Positions 18,775 through 28,059 are shown, counted from the first letter of the stretch. The stretch: DNA of 64,000 nucleotides from CAWBLP01 sp963789495 (GCA_963789495.1 CAWBLP010000012.1:248001-312000), one strand, 5' to 3'. Numbers and translations: made by a program. The notes: generated by a model not told the origin, from the sequence alone.

Positions 18775-20141
18775 TGTGGCTAGCTGGCGATCTGTCCGGT
18801 GTTTGTAGCTCGTGAGGTGTCCGGTCCACTGGCTCGCTGGAACGGGGGGCGGCGATGGATCGGGCACGCATTCACGAGGGGGTTCGTCGGATGCGTTTTC
18901 AGGACGTGCTGGGTCGGACCGAACGGTCTGAGCTGAGCCAGCTGGAGGCGGCGGAGTTGCTCGGGGTCAGCGAGCGGACGTTCCGCCGCTGGCGCGACCG
19001 CTACCGGGAAGAAGGAGTTGCGGGATTGAGCGACCGTCGCCTCCGCCCCTCGCTGCGGCAGGCGCCGAAGGCGGAGATCGAGCGGATGCTGGGCCTGTAT
19101 CGCGATCTCTACCGCGGCTTCACGGTGAAGCATTTCCATGAGCAGTTGGGCAAGCGGCACAACTACACGCTGGGCTACACGGTGACCAAGCTGCACCTGC
19201 AACGGGCCGGGCTGGTGACCCCGGCGCGGTCGCGCTCGGCGCATCGCAAGAAGCGGCCGCGCCGGCCGTTGGTGGGCATGATGCTGCATCAGGATGCGTC
19301 GACCCATGCCTGGCTGCCTGGCGACGAACGCAAATACGACCTGGTGGCGACGATGGATGACGCGACGAGTGCGGTCTACTCGCTGTTCCTGGTGGAGCAG
19401 GAGGGCACCGCCTCAAGCCTGCGTGGCGTACGGGAGGTGATTGAACGGCACGGCCTGTTCTGCTCGCTCTACACCGACCGTGGCAGCCACTACTTCGAGA
19501 CGCCCGAGGCCGGCGGTCGTGTCTCGAAGACAGTGCTGACACAGTTCGGCCGGGCGCTGAAGCAGCTCGGCATCGAGCACATTGCGGCCTACTCGCCGCA
19601 GGCCCGCGGGCGGTCGGAGCGCCTGTTCGGCACGTTGCAGGACCGGCTGCCGAAGGAGCTGGCGCTGGCCGGGATCAGCACACCGGAGGCGGCGAACCGA
19701 TGGCTGCGGGAGGTCTACGTCGCCGAGCACAACGCGCGCTTTGCGGTGCCGGCCGAGCAGGCGGGATCGGCCTTCGTGGTGGATCCGAACGGTGCCTGGC
19801 GGGAGATTCTGTGCATCCAGGAGGACCGCCGAGTGGGTCATGACAACACGGTGAAGTGGCGCCGCCTCACCCTGCAACTGCCGCCGTCGCGGCTGCGGCC
19901 GCACTTCGTCAGAGCCACCGTGCGCGTGCACGAATATCCGGATGGGCGGCTGGCGGTGTTGTGGGGGCCGCACCGGCTGGCGGATTACGACGCCGAGGGG
20001 CGCCTTTTCCAACAGGAGCATATGGCCGCATGACACGCTTCCAGTGCGGCTGCTCTGTGCCGGGGCATGCCCCGGCACAGAGCAGGAACGAAGCGGACAG
20101 ATCACGCGCTACCAAAACCGGACAGGTTGACGCGCTAGCGA
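18775..20141 (+). mobile_element. ISNCY/IS1202-type insertion sequence with 18-bp target duplication
   Basis: Related ends of about 50 bp in inverted orientation lie at roughly 18778-18830 and 20085-20141. Shared blocks include GCTAGC, CTGTCCGGT and GTAGC-x-CGTGA. Both sides are flanked by the same 18 bp, CAGTCTGGACATCGTGTG, at 18757-18774 and 20142-20159. Long target duplications are known in the IS1202 group. The element sits between the divergently oriented flavoprotein gene and the ABC importer genes. Confidence 0.82.
18855..20033 (+). CDS. ISNCY/IS1202-type transposase
   Basis: 392 residues. The N-terminal HTH is AAELLGVSERTFRRWRDRYR. The DDE/rve core has MMLHQDAS (first Asp), SLYTDRGSHYF (second Asp) and AYSPQARGRSERLFGTLQDR (Glu). 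This is the typical core of ISNCY transposases annotated as integrase-like. Intact, with start at ATG 18855 after the left inverted repeat. It would catalyse insertion with long target duplications, consistent with the 18-bp repeat seen. Confidence 0.92.
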   Translation: MDRARIHEGVRRMRFQDVLGRTERSELSQLEAAELLGVSERTFRRWRDRYREEGVAGLSDRRLRPSLRQAPKAEIERMLGLYRDLYRGFTVKHFHEQLGKRHNYTLGYTVTKLHLQRAGLVTPARSRSAHRKKRPRRPLVGMMLHQDASTHAWLPGDERKYDLVATMDDATSAVYSLFLVEQEGTASSLRGVREVIERHGLFCSLYTDRGSHYFETPEAGGRVSKTVLTQFGRALKQLGIEHIAAYSPQARGRSERLFGTLQDRLPKELALAGISTPEAANRWLREVYVAEHNARFAVPAEQAGSAFVVDPNGAWREILCIQEDRRVGHDNTVKWRRLTLQLPPSRLRPHFVRATVRVHEYPDGRLAVLWGPHRLADYDAEGRLFQQEHMAA

Positions 20142-20159
20142 CAGTCTGGACATCGTGTG

Positions 20160-20505
20160 CGCAGCACAGGCGCTGACTGCCTGCCAAACGGGCATATCCG
20201 ATTACCGGTTGGACAGAATGCCAGCCGCTCGCGCTGGATTGGACGCGAAGCAGGCATACGCAGTCTGTGCAAGCAGACTGGCACGCGTCTCGCATGCAGT
20301 CTGGGCAGTGGGAGTCAACAGCGCAGCGCCGCGCCGGCGGCAGCTTCAGGTTGGCGTGCCATCCTCCCACGAACCGGGGTCCGGCGATGGATGGCAATGG
20401 CAATCAAGCGATCTGGGCGCGCATTCCGCCGGACCAATCCCGTTCCCTCCCCTTCGCAACCTGCAGCTGCCCGGGCGCCCGTGCGTCCGGCAATGGAGAC
20501 TGGCC
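20160..20505. other. 346-bp leader/promoter region of the ABC importer genes
   Basis: No supported ORF. The open frame that runs through this region into the binding-protein gene has no family resemblance before ATG 20506. Before the IS insertion, this DNA would have formed the divergent promoter region with the flavoprotein gene. No operator or riboswitch could be identified by eye. Confidence 0.5.
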
Positions 20506-21564
20506 ATGTGTGAGCATTTCGGTGTGCCGCTGACGCAACTCCGCAAGACCGATTTCAGCCGGCGCGGCTTCCTGCGCGCGACGGCCGCGAGCACGCTGAC
20601 GCTCGCGGTCGGCTCCGCGTTCGCCGGTTCGGCTTTGGCGGCGGAGACGCACATCAAGTCCACGCACGGGTCGGGGTTCTGCAACCTCAACTACTTCCTG
20701 GCCAATGCGCTGCAGACGGCGAAGGATGATGGCGTGGTGCTGGACTTCGTGATCACGCCGAGCTTCGCGGAACAGGTGACGTTCCTGGGGTCGGGGCAGG
20801 TCGATGCGGGGCTGGTGCCGTATACTAGCTTCATGGCGCTGTACGACGCCGGCGCCCCGGTGAAGATCGTCGCCGGCGGCGGCATCCAGGGCTGCATCCT
20901 GGTGGCGCAGCCCGGCCTCGATTCCCCCGCGAAGCTGAAGGGCAAGACGCTGGGCACGTTCCAGATGGATACGCTGGAAGTGCTGCCGTACGACTGGTTC
21001 AAGAAGCACGGCGTGAACTTCAAGGACATCACCGTCCGCTACATGGGCAACACGCCCGAGGCGGTGGAGGCGTTCAAGGCCGGCTCGCTCGACGTGATCT
21101 GCACCATCGAGCCCTATGGCACCGCGCTGCTGAACGACGTGAAGGGCAGCGTGAAACTGTCCGACGGGATCGACATTTATGGGCCGGGCTACACCGACTG
21201 CGTGCTGGCGGTGCGCACCGACCTGATCACGCAGAAGCCGGCGGCGCTGAAGGCGCTGATCAAGGGCATGATGAAGGCCCAGTACATGGCCGAAACGAAG
21301 CCGGAAGAAGTGCTGAAGATCCTGGTCGGTCCGTACTACAAGACCTCGATGGAGAATGCCCGCATCGCGATGGCGGGGCAGCCTTCGGTGGTGGATGCGC
21401 GCAGCCAGACGCAGTTCATCCTGGATCGTGTGGAGTTGCTGGTCGAGATGGGTTACATCAAGAAGAGGCCCGGCCGCGACGCGATCGACTGGACCCTGCT
21501 GGAGCAGGCGATCGCCGAGAACCACGACCTGTACAGCAAGCTGAAGTACAAGTCGGCGGCCTGA
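20506..21564 (+). CDS. NitT/TauT-type ABC transporter substrate-binding protein
   Basis: 352 residues from ATG 20506 with GGAG just upstream. A twin-arginine signal (DFSRRGFLRATAAS, then a hydrophobic core ending SALAAE) predicts Tat export to the periplasm. The mature protein begins with the family's strand-loop pattern and has GSGQVDAGLVPYTSF, LKGKTLGTFQMDTLEVLPYDW and AFKAGSLDVICTIEPYG, as in the SsuA/TauA/ThiY superfamily. Tat export suggests a cofactor-bound or tightly folded protein, or simply lineage preference. It leads the genes for the permease and ATPase and probably serves the downstream amidohydrolases. Ligand unknown; a small N-heterocycle, ureide or amine is plausible. Confidence 0.88.
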   Translation: MCEHFGVPLTQLRKTDFSRRGFLRATAASTLTLAVGSAFAGSALAAETHIKSTHGSGFCNLNYFLANALQTAKDDGVVLDFVITPSFAEQVTFLGSGQVDAGLVPYTSFMALYDAGAPVKIVAGGGIQGCILVAQPGLDSPAKLKGKTLGTFQMDTLEVLPYDWFKKHGVNFKDITVRYMGNTPEAVEAFKAGSLDVICTIEPYGTALLNDVKGSVKLSDGIDIYGPGYTDCVLAVRTDLITQKPAALKALIKGMMKAQYMAETKPEEVLKILVGPYYKTSMENARIAMAGQPSVVDARSQTQFILDRVELLVEMGYIKKRPGRDAIDWTLLEQAIAENHDLYSKLKYKSAA

Positions 21565-21571
21565 GGGTTCC

Positions 21572-22492
21572 ATGGACGCACAGGTGGCAGGCGCCCAACC
21601 CGCAGGTGGACCGGCATCGCCGTTTGCCGGTCTGCCATTGCCCCGGCTCCGCGCGGCGGTGGTGGCCGCCGCGCCACGCCTGCTCTGGGGGATCGTCTCG
21701 ATCGGCCTGTTCGCCGGTCTGTGGGAGCTGTGCTGGGCGTTCGGCTGGGCCGATCCGAAGCTGCTGCCGCCACCGCATGTGTTCGTCGGCGCGATTGCCG
21801 ATCAGGCGAAGTTCTTCAACACGGTGAACCGCTGGCAGATCGGCGTCGGCGGCACCGGGCCGAGCCCGGGGATGGCGGTGATCTACACCATGCTGTCATC
21901 CACCGGCCGCGTGCTGGTGGGGCTGGCGATCGCCTTCACCCTGGCGATCTCGATCGGCGTCGCGGTCCGCTACTTCCGGCTGTTCGAGAAACTGACACTG
22001 CCGACCATTACGCTGCTGGCACCGGTGTCGCCGATCGCCTGGCTGCCGGTGGCGATCTTCCTGTTCGGCATCGGCAACGGGCCGGCGATCTTCATGGTGG
22101 TGATCGCGCTGATCTTCCACATGGTGCTGGCCACGATCAACCAGATCGACGGGGTGAACCGCAACCTGATCAACGTCGCCCGCACCATGGGGGCGAGCAA
22201 GCGGCAGCTTTATACCCGCGTGGTGATCCCGGCGATTCTGCCCGGCCTGTTCATGGTGCTGCGGATGAATCTGTTCGCTGCCTGGATGGTGGTGCTGATC
22301 GCCGAAGCGACAGGCGTGGGCTATGGATTGGGGCAGGTGATCATGCTGGCGCGCAACACGTTCAATCCGTCGCTGGTGTTCTTCACCATCGGGCTGATCG
22401 GCCTGCTGGGCTTCAGCTTCGATTTCGCCCTGCGTCAGGTGCAGCGGAAGCTGCTGTACTGGGTGCCGCAGGAGGTGCTGCGTGGGATTTAG
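21572..22492 (+). CDS. NitT/TauT-type ABC transporter permease
   Basis: 306 residues with six hydrophobic segments. The cytoplasmic EAA loop is seen in NVARTMGASKRQLYTRVVIP, where the ATPase docks. The N terminus is a Pro/Ala-rich cytoplasmic extension of about 25 residues. It starts 7 bp after the binding-protein stop and belongs to the SsuC/TauC group. The ATPase follows after a 212-bp gap containing a palindromic repeat. Confidence 0.9.
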   Translation: MDAQVAGAQPAGGPASPFAGLPLPRLRAAVVAAAPRLLWGIVSIGLFAGLWELCWAFGWADPKLLPPPHVFVGAIADQAKFFNTVNRWQIGVGGTGPSPGMAVIYTMLSSTGRVLVGLAIAFTLAISIGVAVRYFRLFEKLTLPTITLLAPVSPIAWLPVAIFLFGIGNGPAIFMVVIALIFHMVLATINQIDGVNRNLINVARTMGASKRQLYTRVVIPAILPGLFMVLRMNLFAAWMVVLIAEATGVGYGLGQVIMLARNTFNPSLVFFTIGLIGLLGFSFDFALRQVQRKLLYWVPQEVLRGI

Positions 22493-22518
22493 CTGTCCGC
22501 ACAGTTCGCCATCCCCAT

Positions 22519-22628
22519 CATGGCCGGGCTTGACCCGGCCATCTACCTCGGAACGATCGGGTCGCGGGGCGGTGGTGCACGGTGCACGTTCGCCGGTGTG
22601 TAGATGGCCGGGTCAGGCCCGGCCATGA
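22519..22628. repeat. dispersed palindromic repeat, copy 1
   Basis: Arms of about 28 bp in inverted orientation, CATGGCCGGGCTTGACCCGG at 22519-22538 and its near complement ending at 22628, enclose a variable 50-bp centre. The same arms occur at 29523-29630 and 37707-37820. This copy separates permease and ATPase genes in an otherwise tight operon and could modulate their relative expression as an mRNA hairpin. Confidence 0.75.
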
Positions 22629-22704
22629 CGGGAGGGGACCGGGCCGAGCCTGTTCGGATCCGCATTCAATCTTGGTATCTTCCTGGTGACGGAGACGCAG
22701 GCTG

Positions 22705-23514
22705 ATGATCCCCTTCTCCTCCAAAGACGCCGTGGTGTGCCGCAACGTCGCCAAGGTGTGGGCCGCCGGTACGCCTCGTGCACATGAAGCGCTGCGCGGC
22801 ATCGATCTCGACATCGCCCCCGGCGAATTCATCGTCCTGCTTGGCCCGTCCGGCTGCGGCAAATCCACCCTGCTGTACCTGATTGCCGGGCTGGAAGACG
22901 CGACCGGCGGCGAAATCTGGTCGTACGGCGACCGGGTGGAAACGCCTTCGCCGGAACGCAGCCTGATCTTTCAGGAGACCTCGCTGTTTCCCTGGCTGAC
23001 GGTCTGGCAGAATGTCAGCTTCGGCCTGTCGATCAAGGGCGTTCCGATGGCGGAACGCAAGGAGGTCGCGCGCCGCGCCCTCGCGCGTGTCGGGCTGGCG
23101 GAGGCGATGGACAAGCGGCCCGATGAGCTGTCCGGCGGCATGCGGCAACGCGTCGCCGTGGCGCGCGCCCTGGCGATGCGGCCGAAAGTGCTGCTGATGG
23201 ACGAGCCGTTTGCCGCGCTGGACGTGCAGACCCGCGCCAAGATGCAGGACTTCCTGCTGGATGTGTGGCGCGACGCCGGCGCCTCGGTGCTGTTCGTCAC
23301 CCACCATATCGACGAGGCCGTTGCGCTCGCCGATCGGGTCGTCGTGTTCACGTCGCGACCAGGCCGCATCAAGACCATCGTGCCGGTCGAGTTGCCGCGT
23401 CCGCGCGACCTGTTCTCGCGGGAAGCGGAGGCGCTGCGTCGGCACCTGATGCAGTTGTTGCAGGACGAGGTTGATCGGGCATTCGCCGAGCAGGAAGCGC
23501 TCGTAGCGGTTTAG
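22705..23514 (+). CDS. NitT/TauT-type ABC transporter ATP-binding protein
   Basis: 269 residues. Walker A GPSGCGKST, Q-loop FQETSLFPWLTV, signature LSGGMRQRVAVARA, Walker B VLLMDEPFAALD and H-loop VTHHIDEA are all intact. The sequence is of the SsuB/TauB type. It energises the importer formed with the preceding binding protein and permease. A GGAG-containing site precedes the ATG, and the next gene (amidohydrolase) starts 20 bp after the stop, so transport and hydrolysis genes are probably co-transcribed. Confidence 0.93.
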   Translation: MIPFSSKDAVVCRNVAKVWAAGTPRAHEALRGIDLDIAPGEFIVLLGPSGCGKSTLLYLIAGLEDATGGEIWSYGDRVETPSPERSLIFQETSLFPWLTVWQNVSFGLSIKGVPMAERKEVARRALARVGLAEAMDKRPDELSGGMRQRVAVARALAMRPKVLLMDEPFAALDVQTRAKMQDFLLDVWRDAGASVLFVTHHIDEAVALADRVVVFTSRPGRIKTIVPVELPRPRDLFSREAEALRRHLMQLLQDEVDRAFAEQEALVAV

Positions 23515-23533
23515 CCCAGAGAGAGGAAACATC

Positions 23534-25072
23534 ATGGCCGCATCTATGATTCGCAGCCGCGCGATGATCACGCATGCCATCGACCGGCACGGCTGGAACG
23601 AAATCGCCGACGGTGCCGTCCTGCAGGAGGACGGCATCATCACCGCGATCGGCAGCTACGCCGATCTCAGCCGCAAGCATCCGAATGTGCCGGTGGTCGG
23701 TTCGGGGCAGGAAATCCTGCTGCCGGGCTTCATCAACGGGCATCACCATGTCGGGCTGACCCCGGTGCAGATCGGCTCCCCCGACATGCCGCTGGAGCTG
23801 TGGTTCGTCACCCGCATGGTGGCGCGCAACCTGAACATGTATCTCGACACGCTGTATTCCGCATTCGAGATGATCGCCTCCGGCATCACCACGGTGCAGC
23901 ACATCCATGGCTGGATGCCAGGCAAGCTGGGCGAGGTGGATGCCCGCGCCGACGAAGTGATCCGCGCCTACGAGGATATCGGCATGCGCGTGTCGTATTC
24001 CTTCGCGGTGCGCGACCAGAACCGGCTGGTGTATCAGGACGACGCGGAATTCGTCGCCAGCCTGCCGGCGGACCTGCGCGGCCCGATGCAGCATTGGTAC
24101 GACCGGTTCGAACTGTCGCTGGACGACTACATCGCGCTGTTCGAGAATCTGTTCTCTCGCCATCATAACAAGAGCCGGGTGAAGATCCAGTTGGCACCAG
24201 CGAATTTGCACTGGTGCTCGGACGCGGCGCTGGGCCGGCTGGCGGAGACGTCGCGCAAATACGACGTGCCGCTGCACATGCATCTGCTGGAGACCGCGTA
24301 TCAAAAGGAATACGCCCGCCGCCGCGGCGACTGCACCGCGGTCGAATACATCGACCGGTTCGGTCTGCTGGGCCCGAAGATGACGCTCGGACACGGCGTG
24401 TGGCTGAACGACCGCGACATCGACCGGCTGGCGGAAACCGGCACCTGCGTCTGCCACAACTGCTCGTCCAATTTCCGCCTGCGCTCCGGCCTGGCGGCGC
24501 TGAACGTGTTCGAGGCCAAGGGCATCAACACCGCAATCGGCCTGGACGAAGCCGGCATCAACGACGATCGCGACATGCTGCAGGAAATGCGCATGGTGCT
24601 GCGCGCGCATCGCGTGCCCGGCATGGAGGACGACGTGCCGACCATGGCGCAGGTGTTCCGCATGGCCACCTCCGGTGGCGCCAAGACAACCGCATTCGGC
24701 GACCGGCTGGGTGTGCTGGAAGTCGGCCGCACCGCCGACATGGTGCTGATCGACTGGAAGCAGGTGAGCTACCCGTATCTGGACGAGGAGACGCCGCTGC
24801 TGGACGCGGTCTTGCAGCGCGCCAAGACGGAAGGCGTGCGCGCCACGATCTGCGACGGCGAGGTGATCTACGCCGATGGCCGCTTCACCAAGGTGGATCG
24901 CGACGGCGCGCTGCAGACGCTGCACCAGGAGCTGCAGAAGGCACTGTCGGATGATGAGGTGGAACGCCGTCAGCTCTCCAAGGCACTGCTGCCGCATGTG
25001 AAGGCGTTCTACGCCCGGTATTTCGATCCGGCGAAGCATGAGCCATTCTACCGGCCCAGCTCACGCATCTGA
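23534..25072 (+). CDS. metal-dependent amidohydrolase (TrzA/AtzA/guanine deaminase-like)
   Basis: 512 residues with a TIM-barrel amidohydrolase core. Metal ligands: GFINGHHHVG (HxH), HMHLLETAYQ (His), LGHGVWLN (His) and GLDEAGINDDRD (Asp). Members hydrolyse or deaminate ring amidines and amino-heterocycles using one Zn2+ or Fe2+. The sequence sits between the importer genes and a dihydropyrimidinase-like gene, suggesting a two-step hydrolysis of an imported N-heterocycle. Substrate not determinable from sequence. GAGAGGAAAC precedes the ATG. Confidence 0.88.
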   Translation: MAASMIRSRAMITHAIDRHGWNEIADGAVLQEDGIITAIGSYADLSRKHPNVPVVGSGQEILLPGFINGHHHVGLTPVQIGSPDMPLELWFVTRMVARNLNMYLDTLYSAFEMIASGITTVQHIHGWMPGKLGEVDARADEVIRAYEDIGMRVSYSFAVRDQNRLVYQDDAEFVASLPADLRGPMQHWYDRFELSLDDYIALFENLFSRHHNKSRVKIQLAPANLHWCSDAALGRLAETSRKYDVPLHMHLLETAYQKEYARRRGDCTAVEYIDRFGLLGPKMTLGHGVWLNDRDIDRLAETGTCVCHNCSSNFRLRSGLAALNVFEAKGINTAIGLDEAGINDDRDMLQEMRMVLRAHRVPGMEDDVPTMAQVFRMATSGGAKTTAFGDRLGVLEVGRTADMVLIDWKQVSYPYLDEETPLLDAVLQRAKTEGVRATICDGEVIYADGRFTKVDRDGALQTLHQELQKALSDDEVERRQLSKALLPHVKAFYARYFDPAKHEPFYRPSSRI

Positions 25073-25085
25073 CGGGAGACCCGGC

Positions 25086-26531
25086 ATGGCAGAGTTCGAC
25101 CTGGTGGTTCGCGGCGGCACGGTGGTGACCGCGGCGGACACCTATCGCGCCGATATCGGCATTCGTGGCGGCCGCATCGCGGCAATCGGCGAAGGCCTGG
25201 ACGGCGCGGAAAAGCTGGACGCCGACGGGCTGATGGTGCTGCCCGGCGGCGTCGATACGCATTGCCATATCGAGCAACTGCGTCCCGGCGGCGGCGCGGA
25301 CGAGGAAAGCTTCGTCACCGGCAGCACCGCTTGCCTGGCCGGTGGCACCACCACCGTGATCACCTTCGCCGCGCAGTTCAAAGGCGGCGGCATTCTCGAT
25401 ACGCTGGCCGAGTATCATCGCCGCGCCAGCCAGGCGATGGTGGATTACAGCTTCCACCAGATCATCACCGATCCGTCCGACACGGTGGTGCGCGACGAAA
25501 TCCCGAAAGTCGTTGCATCCGGCGTGCGCAGCTTGAAGGTGTTCCTGACCTACGAGCCGTCGCATCTGGACGACCGGCAGTATCTGCGCGTGCTGGCCGC
25601 CGCGCGCCGCACCGGCGCACTGGTGACGGTGCATTGCGAGAACTACGAGGCGATCCGCTGGCGCACCGAGGCGCTGATGGCGGACGGCCGCAGCGCGCCG
25701 AAATATCATTCCTGGTCGCGACCGAAAGTGGTGGAGCGCGAGGCGACCCATCGCGCGATCGCGCTGGCGGAGCTGGTCGATCAGCCGATCCAGATATTCC
25801 ACGTCTCGTGCAGCGAAGTGGCGGAGGAGATCGCGCGGGCGCAGGCACGCGGCGTGAAGGTGTGGGCGGAGACCTGCCCGCAATACTTCGTGCTGGGCGC
25901 TGCGGATATGGATCGGGCGGGGTTCGAAGGCGCCAAGTTCATGTGCAGCCCGAGCCCGCGCGACAAGGCCACCAGCGAGGCGCTGTGGGGCGACGTGGCG
26001 CGCGGCACGCTGGACGTGATTTCATCCGATCACAGCGGGTCCAGCTACGAAGGTGAGCAGGGCAAGCGCATCCACGGCAACAACGCGCCGTTTCCGGATA
26101 TCCCGAACGGCGTGCCGGGCCTGACCTCGCGCCTGCCGATCGTGTTCAGCGAAGGCGTCGCCAGCGGACGGATCGATGCCAACCACTTCGTGCGGCTGAC
26201 CGCCACCAATCCCGCCAAACTGTTCGGCCTGTATCCGCAAAAGGGCACGATCGCACCAGGCTCGGATGCCGACCTGGTGCTGTGGGACCCGGCAAAGCGG
26301 GTCACCATCACCAACGAACTGATGCAGCACGTGATCGACTATACCCCGTATGAGGGGCTGCAGGTCACCGGCTGGCCGGTGGCGACGGTGAAGGGCGGCC
26401 GCGTGGCGATGCGCGACGGCAAGGTGCAGGCGGAGCCGGGCACCGGACGATTCCTGGCGCGGGCACCTTATCCGCTGATCAAGCCACGCGGCGTGCTGCC
26501 CGACGGGTTCGACGCGTCGCAATTCGCCTGA
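25086..26531 (+). CDS. dihydropyrimidinase / D-hydantoinase-like hydrolase
   Basis: 481 residues from ATG 25086, preceded by GGGAGA. An upstream ATG at 25038 lies inside the preceding gene and adds unrelated residues. Ligand set: GGVDTHCHIE (HxH), SLKVFLTYE (carboxylated Lys bridging two metals), VTVHCENYE, FHVSCSE and ISSDHSG. This is a complete binuclear cyclic-amidohydrolase site. The family opens dihydropyrimidines, hydantoins or other cyclic ureides. 14 bp after the amidohydrolase stop, so almost certainly the same transcript. Confidence 0.9.
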   Translation: MAEFDLVVRGGTVVTAADTYRADIGIRGGRIAAIGEGLDGAEKLDADGLMVLPGGVDTHCHIEQLRPGGGADEESFVTGSTACLAGGTTTVITFAAQFKGGGILDTLAEYHRRASQAMVDYSFHQIITDPSDTVVRDEIPKVVASGVRSLKVFLTYEPSHLDDRQYLRVLAAARRTGALVTVHCENYEAIRWRTEALMADGRSAPKYHSWSRPKVVEREATHRAIALAELVDQPIQIFHVSCSEVAEEIARAQARGVKVWAETCPQYFVLGAADMDRAGFEGAKFMCSPSPRDKATSEALWGDVARGTLDVISSDHSGSSYEGEQGKRIHGNNAPFPDIPNGVPGLTSRLPIVFSEGVASGRIDANHFVRLTATNPAKLFGLYPQKGTIAPGSDADLVLWDPAKRVTITNELMQHVIDYTPYEGLQVTGWPVATVKGGRVAMRDGKVQAEPGTGRFLARAPYPLIKPRGVLPDGFDASQFA

Positions 26532-26852
26532 GCAGAGGCCTGCGGCCTGGGCCATCCATCCCGCTTGGTGGTGGGAGGCGGGAAAGCATCGGGGCTTTGC
26601 CCCGAACCCCACCAGGAGGCGCTGCCTCATGGACCTCCAGCAAAAGCACAGCCTTTGCAATCGGATTCGGTTTGGGGTGGGAGGGGGCAAGTGCCCCCTC
26701 CCACCCCAAACAGAGTTGGTTCCAAGGGCCGGGCCCTTGGCGGGGATTTCAAGGGGCAGCGCCCCTTGATGGGGGTTCGGGGGCAACGCCACCGATGCTT
26801 GCTGCGCCCCACCCACAAAGCAGGATGGATGGCGCAGGTAGAAGGCCTCTGC
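26532..26852. repeat. 320-bp nested palindromic region between convergent genes
   Basis: Outer imperfect 30-bp arms: 26532-26561 (GCAGAGGCCT ... GCCATCCATCC) and the complement at 26823-26852. Inside are at least four hairpins: 26590-26604 (CGGGG/CCCCG), 26670-26711 (20-bp perfect arms around AG), 26721-26739 (CCAAGGGCC around G) and 26749-26769. It fills the space between the hydantoinase-like gene and the convergent CoA-transferase gene, so it can serve as a bidirectional terminator or be a mobile palindromic element. Confidence 0.75.
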
Positions 26853-26856
26853 CCGG

Positions 26857-28059
26857 CTAATCCCGCGGCGCGCCGATCACCTGTTTGTCCAGCAGGTGGC
26901 CGATTTCGGCTTCGCTGCAGCCAAGCTCGCGCAGGATCTCGACCGAGTGTTCGCCCAGGCGCGGGGCATGGGCGCGCGGCGTGCCGTCCTGGAACGGCGG
27001 CAGGCCGGGGATGTTCGGCATCGGCACTTTCTCGGACAGGCCCGGCTGGCTGAGCCAGGAGATGATTCCGGTAGCGTCCACCTGCGGGTCCTTCAGGAAC
27101 TCCTCATAGGTGTTCACCCGCCCGTTCATGATGCCACGCTCGGTGAGCCGCTGCGCCAGGTAAGCGGTCTGCCGCGCGGCGATGACCGGGCGCACCACTG
27201 TATAGAGTTCGTCCAGATTGTCGCCGCGTGCCTTGTGGTCGGCATAGCGCGGATGGGTGGCGAGCTCCGGCTGTTCGATCGCCTCGCAGAACGGCACCCA
27301 ATCGCCGGGGCGCACCATGGTGATGTTCAACTGCCCGTCCGCGGTATTGAACACGCCGTTCGGCATGCTGGTACGGGTTGCAGTGCCGCGTTCCAGGTAG
27401 TTGGCGATCAGCCGGATCACCGACAGCATGGCGCCCCCCTGCATCAGGCTGGCCTCCAGGTAACGGCCGCGCTTTTCCGGCTGGTCGCGCATCGCGTACA
27501 GCGCGGTGGCGATGGCCTGAAAGCCGAGCAGGCCGGTGAACATGTCGATCAGCGAGATGGCGATGCGATGCGGATGGTTGTCGTGCTCGCCGCGGTTTTC
27601 GTTGACGATGCCGGTCATCGCCTGCAACACCGGGTCCATGGCCGGGCGTGCGGCCAGCGGGCCGACCTGGCCGAAGCCGGAGATCGAATAGTAGATGATC
27701 TGCGGCTCCCGCGCGCTGAGGTCCTGATAGCCGAAGCCGTAACGCTGGATCGTTCCGGGGCGGAATCCTTCCATGAACACGTCGGCGCCGCGCACCAGCT
27801 TCCACAGGATGTCCTTGCCCTCCGGTGTCTTCAGGTCCAGCGCCAAGCTGCGCTTGCCCAGCGTGCCGTAGAGCGAGAACGCGGAATGATCGCCGTAGCG
27901 GCGGCCGAGGATGCGCGACCAGTCACCGCCCTGGTGCGGGGTTTCCACCTTGATCACGTCGGCGCCGTGCTGTGCGAGCATCATCGCGCAGGACGGGCCG
28001 GCCACTCCGCCGGTCAGGTCGATGACTTTCAGTCCGGCAAAGGCGCCGCGGTCGTTCAT
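26857..28059 (-). CDS. CaiB/BaiF family (family III) CoA-transferase
   Basis: 400 residues. N-terminal GLKVIDLTGGVAGPSCAMMLAQHGADVIKVE, then GDWSRILGR, FRPGTIQRYGFGY and AARPAMDPVLQAMTG, where the catalytic Asp of the family lies. C-terminal DGTPRAHAPRLGEHSVEILRELG. Family members move CoA between carboxylic acids by an aspartyl-CoA route. It is divergent from the thiolase (147 bp gap) and convergent with the hydrolase genes, so it may activate a carboxylate made by them, but operon evidence is lacking. Confidence 0.9.
   Translation of the reverse strand: MNDRGAFAGLKVIDLTGGVAGPSCAMMLAQHGADVIKVETPHQGGDWSRILGRRYGDHSAFSLYGTLGKRSLALDLKTPEGKDILWKLVRGADVFMEGFRPGTIQRYGFGYQDLSAREPQIIYYSISGFGQVGPLAARPAMDPVLQAMTGIVNENRGEHDNHPHRIAISLIDMFTGLLGFQAIATALYAMRDQPEKRGRYLEASLMQGGAMLSVIRLIANYLERGTATRTSMPNGVFNTADGQLNITMVRPGDWVPFCEAIEQPELATHPRYADHKARGDNLDELYTVVRPVIAARQTAYLAQRLTERGIMNGRVNTYEEFLKDPQVDATGIISWLSQPGLSEKVPMPNIPGLPPFQDGTPRAHAPRLGEHSVEILRELGCSEAEIGHLLDKQVIGAPRD

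Noticed and set aside
20160..20505. Riboswitch upstream of the ABC importer
   Set aside because: No known riboswitch core or strong conserved stem set could be recognised by eye.
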